Origin: an uncultured Pirellulaceae bacterium
GTDB lineage: Bacteria > Planctomycetota > Planctomycetia > Pirellulales > Pirellulaceae
NCBI GenBank assembly: GCA_947259675.1
Contig: CAMYNE010000165.1
Location: 1 to 5,826 of the forward strand
Reading direction: 5' to 3'
Length of the DNA: 5,826 nt
In this document: positions 5,469-5,826 of the stretch, one piece after another
How the letters are laid out: each line of letters opens with the position of its first letter
Position numbering within the stretch: position 1 is the stretch's first letter
The notes under the pieces: generated by a model
Told to the model about the DNA's origin: nothing
Database searches by the model: none
Seen by the model: the letters and a program-made list of their open reading frames with translations, nothing else
Translations under genes and position numbers: made by a program

Positions 5469-5826
5469 ATGAGTTGGAATCGTTCGTGGCGCGTGGTTGA
5501 GCGCAACGGTGGCTTCGTTTCGGCCGAAAATGGCAGCCGCTTGTTCACGCTGAATGCAGCGCAATCGGGCTACGCGGTGGCCCAAATCGATGACTACGGT
5601 GGCACGCGCCAGCGCCGATTTCGGTGGCGACCAGGGTGCTCAATGACAGTGCGGGCGTGCTTCTCAGATTCGGCCGAAAATCTGGCCGGGACAGCCGGAT
5701 TTGGTTTCTGGAACGCGCCATTTGCCGATCCAACCGTGACGCGTCCCGCGCTGCCGCAGGCGACCTGGTTCTTTTTTGCCTCTGAACCCAATCACCTCCC
5801 CTTTCCATACTCCGGCCCTGCACTCG
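5469..5826 (+). CDS. Uncharacterised protein, N-terminal 119 residues (cut by right edge)
   Basis: The frame opens at the ATG at 5469, after an in-frame TAG at 5424-5426, and runs past the right edge. It starts MSWNRSWRVVERNGGFVSAE and continues with alternating short hydrophobic strands: FRWRPGCSMTVRACFS at about 51-66, then GTAGFGFWNAPF (74-85), then LPQATWFFFASEPNHLPFPY (95-114). The aromatic beta-strand pattern and the GFGFWN motif suggest a beta-sandwich of the concanavalin-like type, possibly carbohydrate-related, but that is inference. I recall similar proteins, unnamed, mainly from Chloroflexi. There is no signal peptide in this part. No ribosome site precedes the ATG; a TATAAT six bases upstream suggests leaderless expression. 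An antisense open frame at 5545-5823 has arginine-rich low-complexity content and is a shadow. The DNA is more GC-rich than serA (39 of 60 bases at 5581-5640 against 31 of 60 at 4441-4500). Confidence 0.7.
   Translation, partial: MSWNRSWRVVERNGGFVSAENGSRLFTLNAAQSGYAVAQIDDYGGTRQRRFRWRPGCSMTVRACFSDSAENLAGTAGFGFWNAPFADPTVTRPALPQATWFFFASEPNHLPFPYSGPAL

Noticed and set aside
5519..5682. Direct repeat TTCGGCCGAAAAT at 5519-5531 and 5670-5682
   Set aside because: Both copies lie in the coding frame and encode the same short S-A-E-N word; two copies of this size inside a gene are not enough for a mobile or regulatory element.
5545..5823. Minus-strand open frame of 92 codons at the right edge
   Set aside because: Its arginine/serine-rich product looks like an antisense shadow, while the plus strand shows beta-strand patterning and family-like motifs.

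Overview
The window looks like a chromosomal segment from a planctomycete, possibly a metagenomic contig. This is inferred from remembered family resemblance, not from a search. The 485-871 protein and the TPR lipoprotein resemble conserved planctomycete proteins. The C-terminal half of SerA, including its ending PPAGKLPDWLL, is also of the type I associate with that phylum. Weak ribosome binding sites and long structured intergenic stretches would fit.

Layout. Positions 1-184 (minus strand) hold the start of a probable SAM-dependent methyltransferase that runs off the left edge. A roughly 300-base divergent gap follows, with one plausible sigma-70-type promoter. Positions 485-871 (+) encode a small, highly charged conserved protein of unknown function, closed by a textbook intrinsic terminator (896-924). 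Positions 1152-1916 (+) encode a TPR-repeat lipoprotein; its upstream region has repeated TGGCAC-type words and one weak sigma-54-like site. The 361-base gap 1917-2277 contains a dense nest of inverted repeats (1926-2099) that folds on paper into a compact branched RNA ending in a U-rich tract. It is either an independent small RNA, a 3' UTR or terminator structure, or part of a serC leader.

Positions 2278-3387 and 3424-5103 are serC and serA, 36 bases apart on the same strand and almost surely one operon, closed by two hairpins (5128-5195). SerA oxidises 3-phosphoglycerate to 3-phosphohydroxypyruvate and SerC transaminates it to phosphoserine, so the pair supplies the first two steps of serine synthesis. 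The last step (SerB) is not in the window.

At the right edge, a gene beginning at 5469 is cut by the window end. A perfect TATAAT lies six bases before its ATG, suggesting a leaderless mRNA. Its protein resembles an uncharacterised family I associate more with Chloroflexi, and the DNA is more GC-rich than serA, so transfer or a contig join is worth checking.

I see no CRISPR array, insertion sequence, tRNA, rRNA or defence system. The most promising undescribed item is the structured intergenic element upstream of serC.
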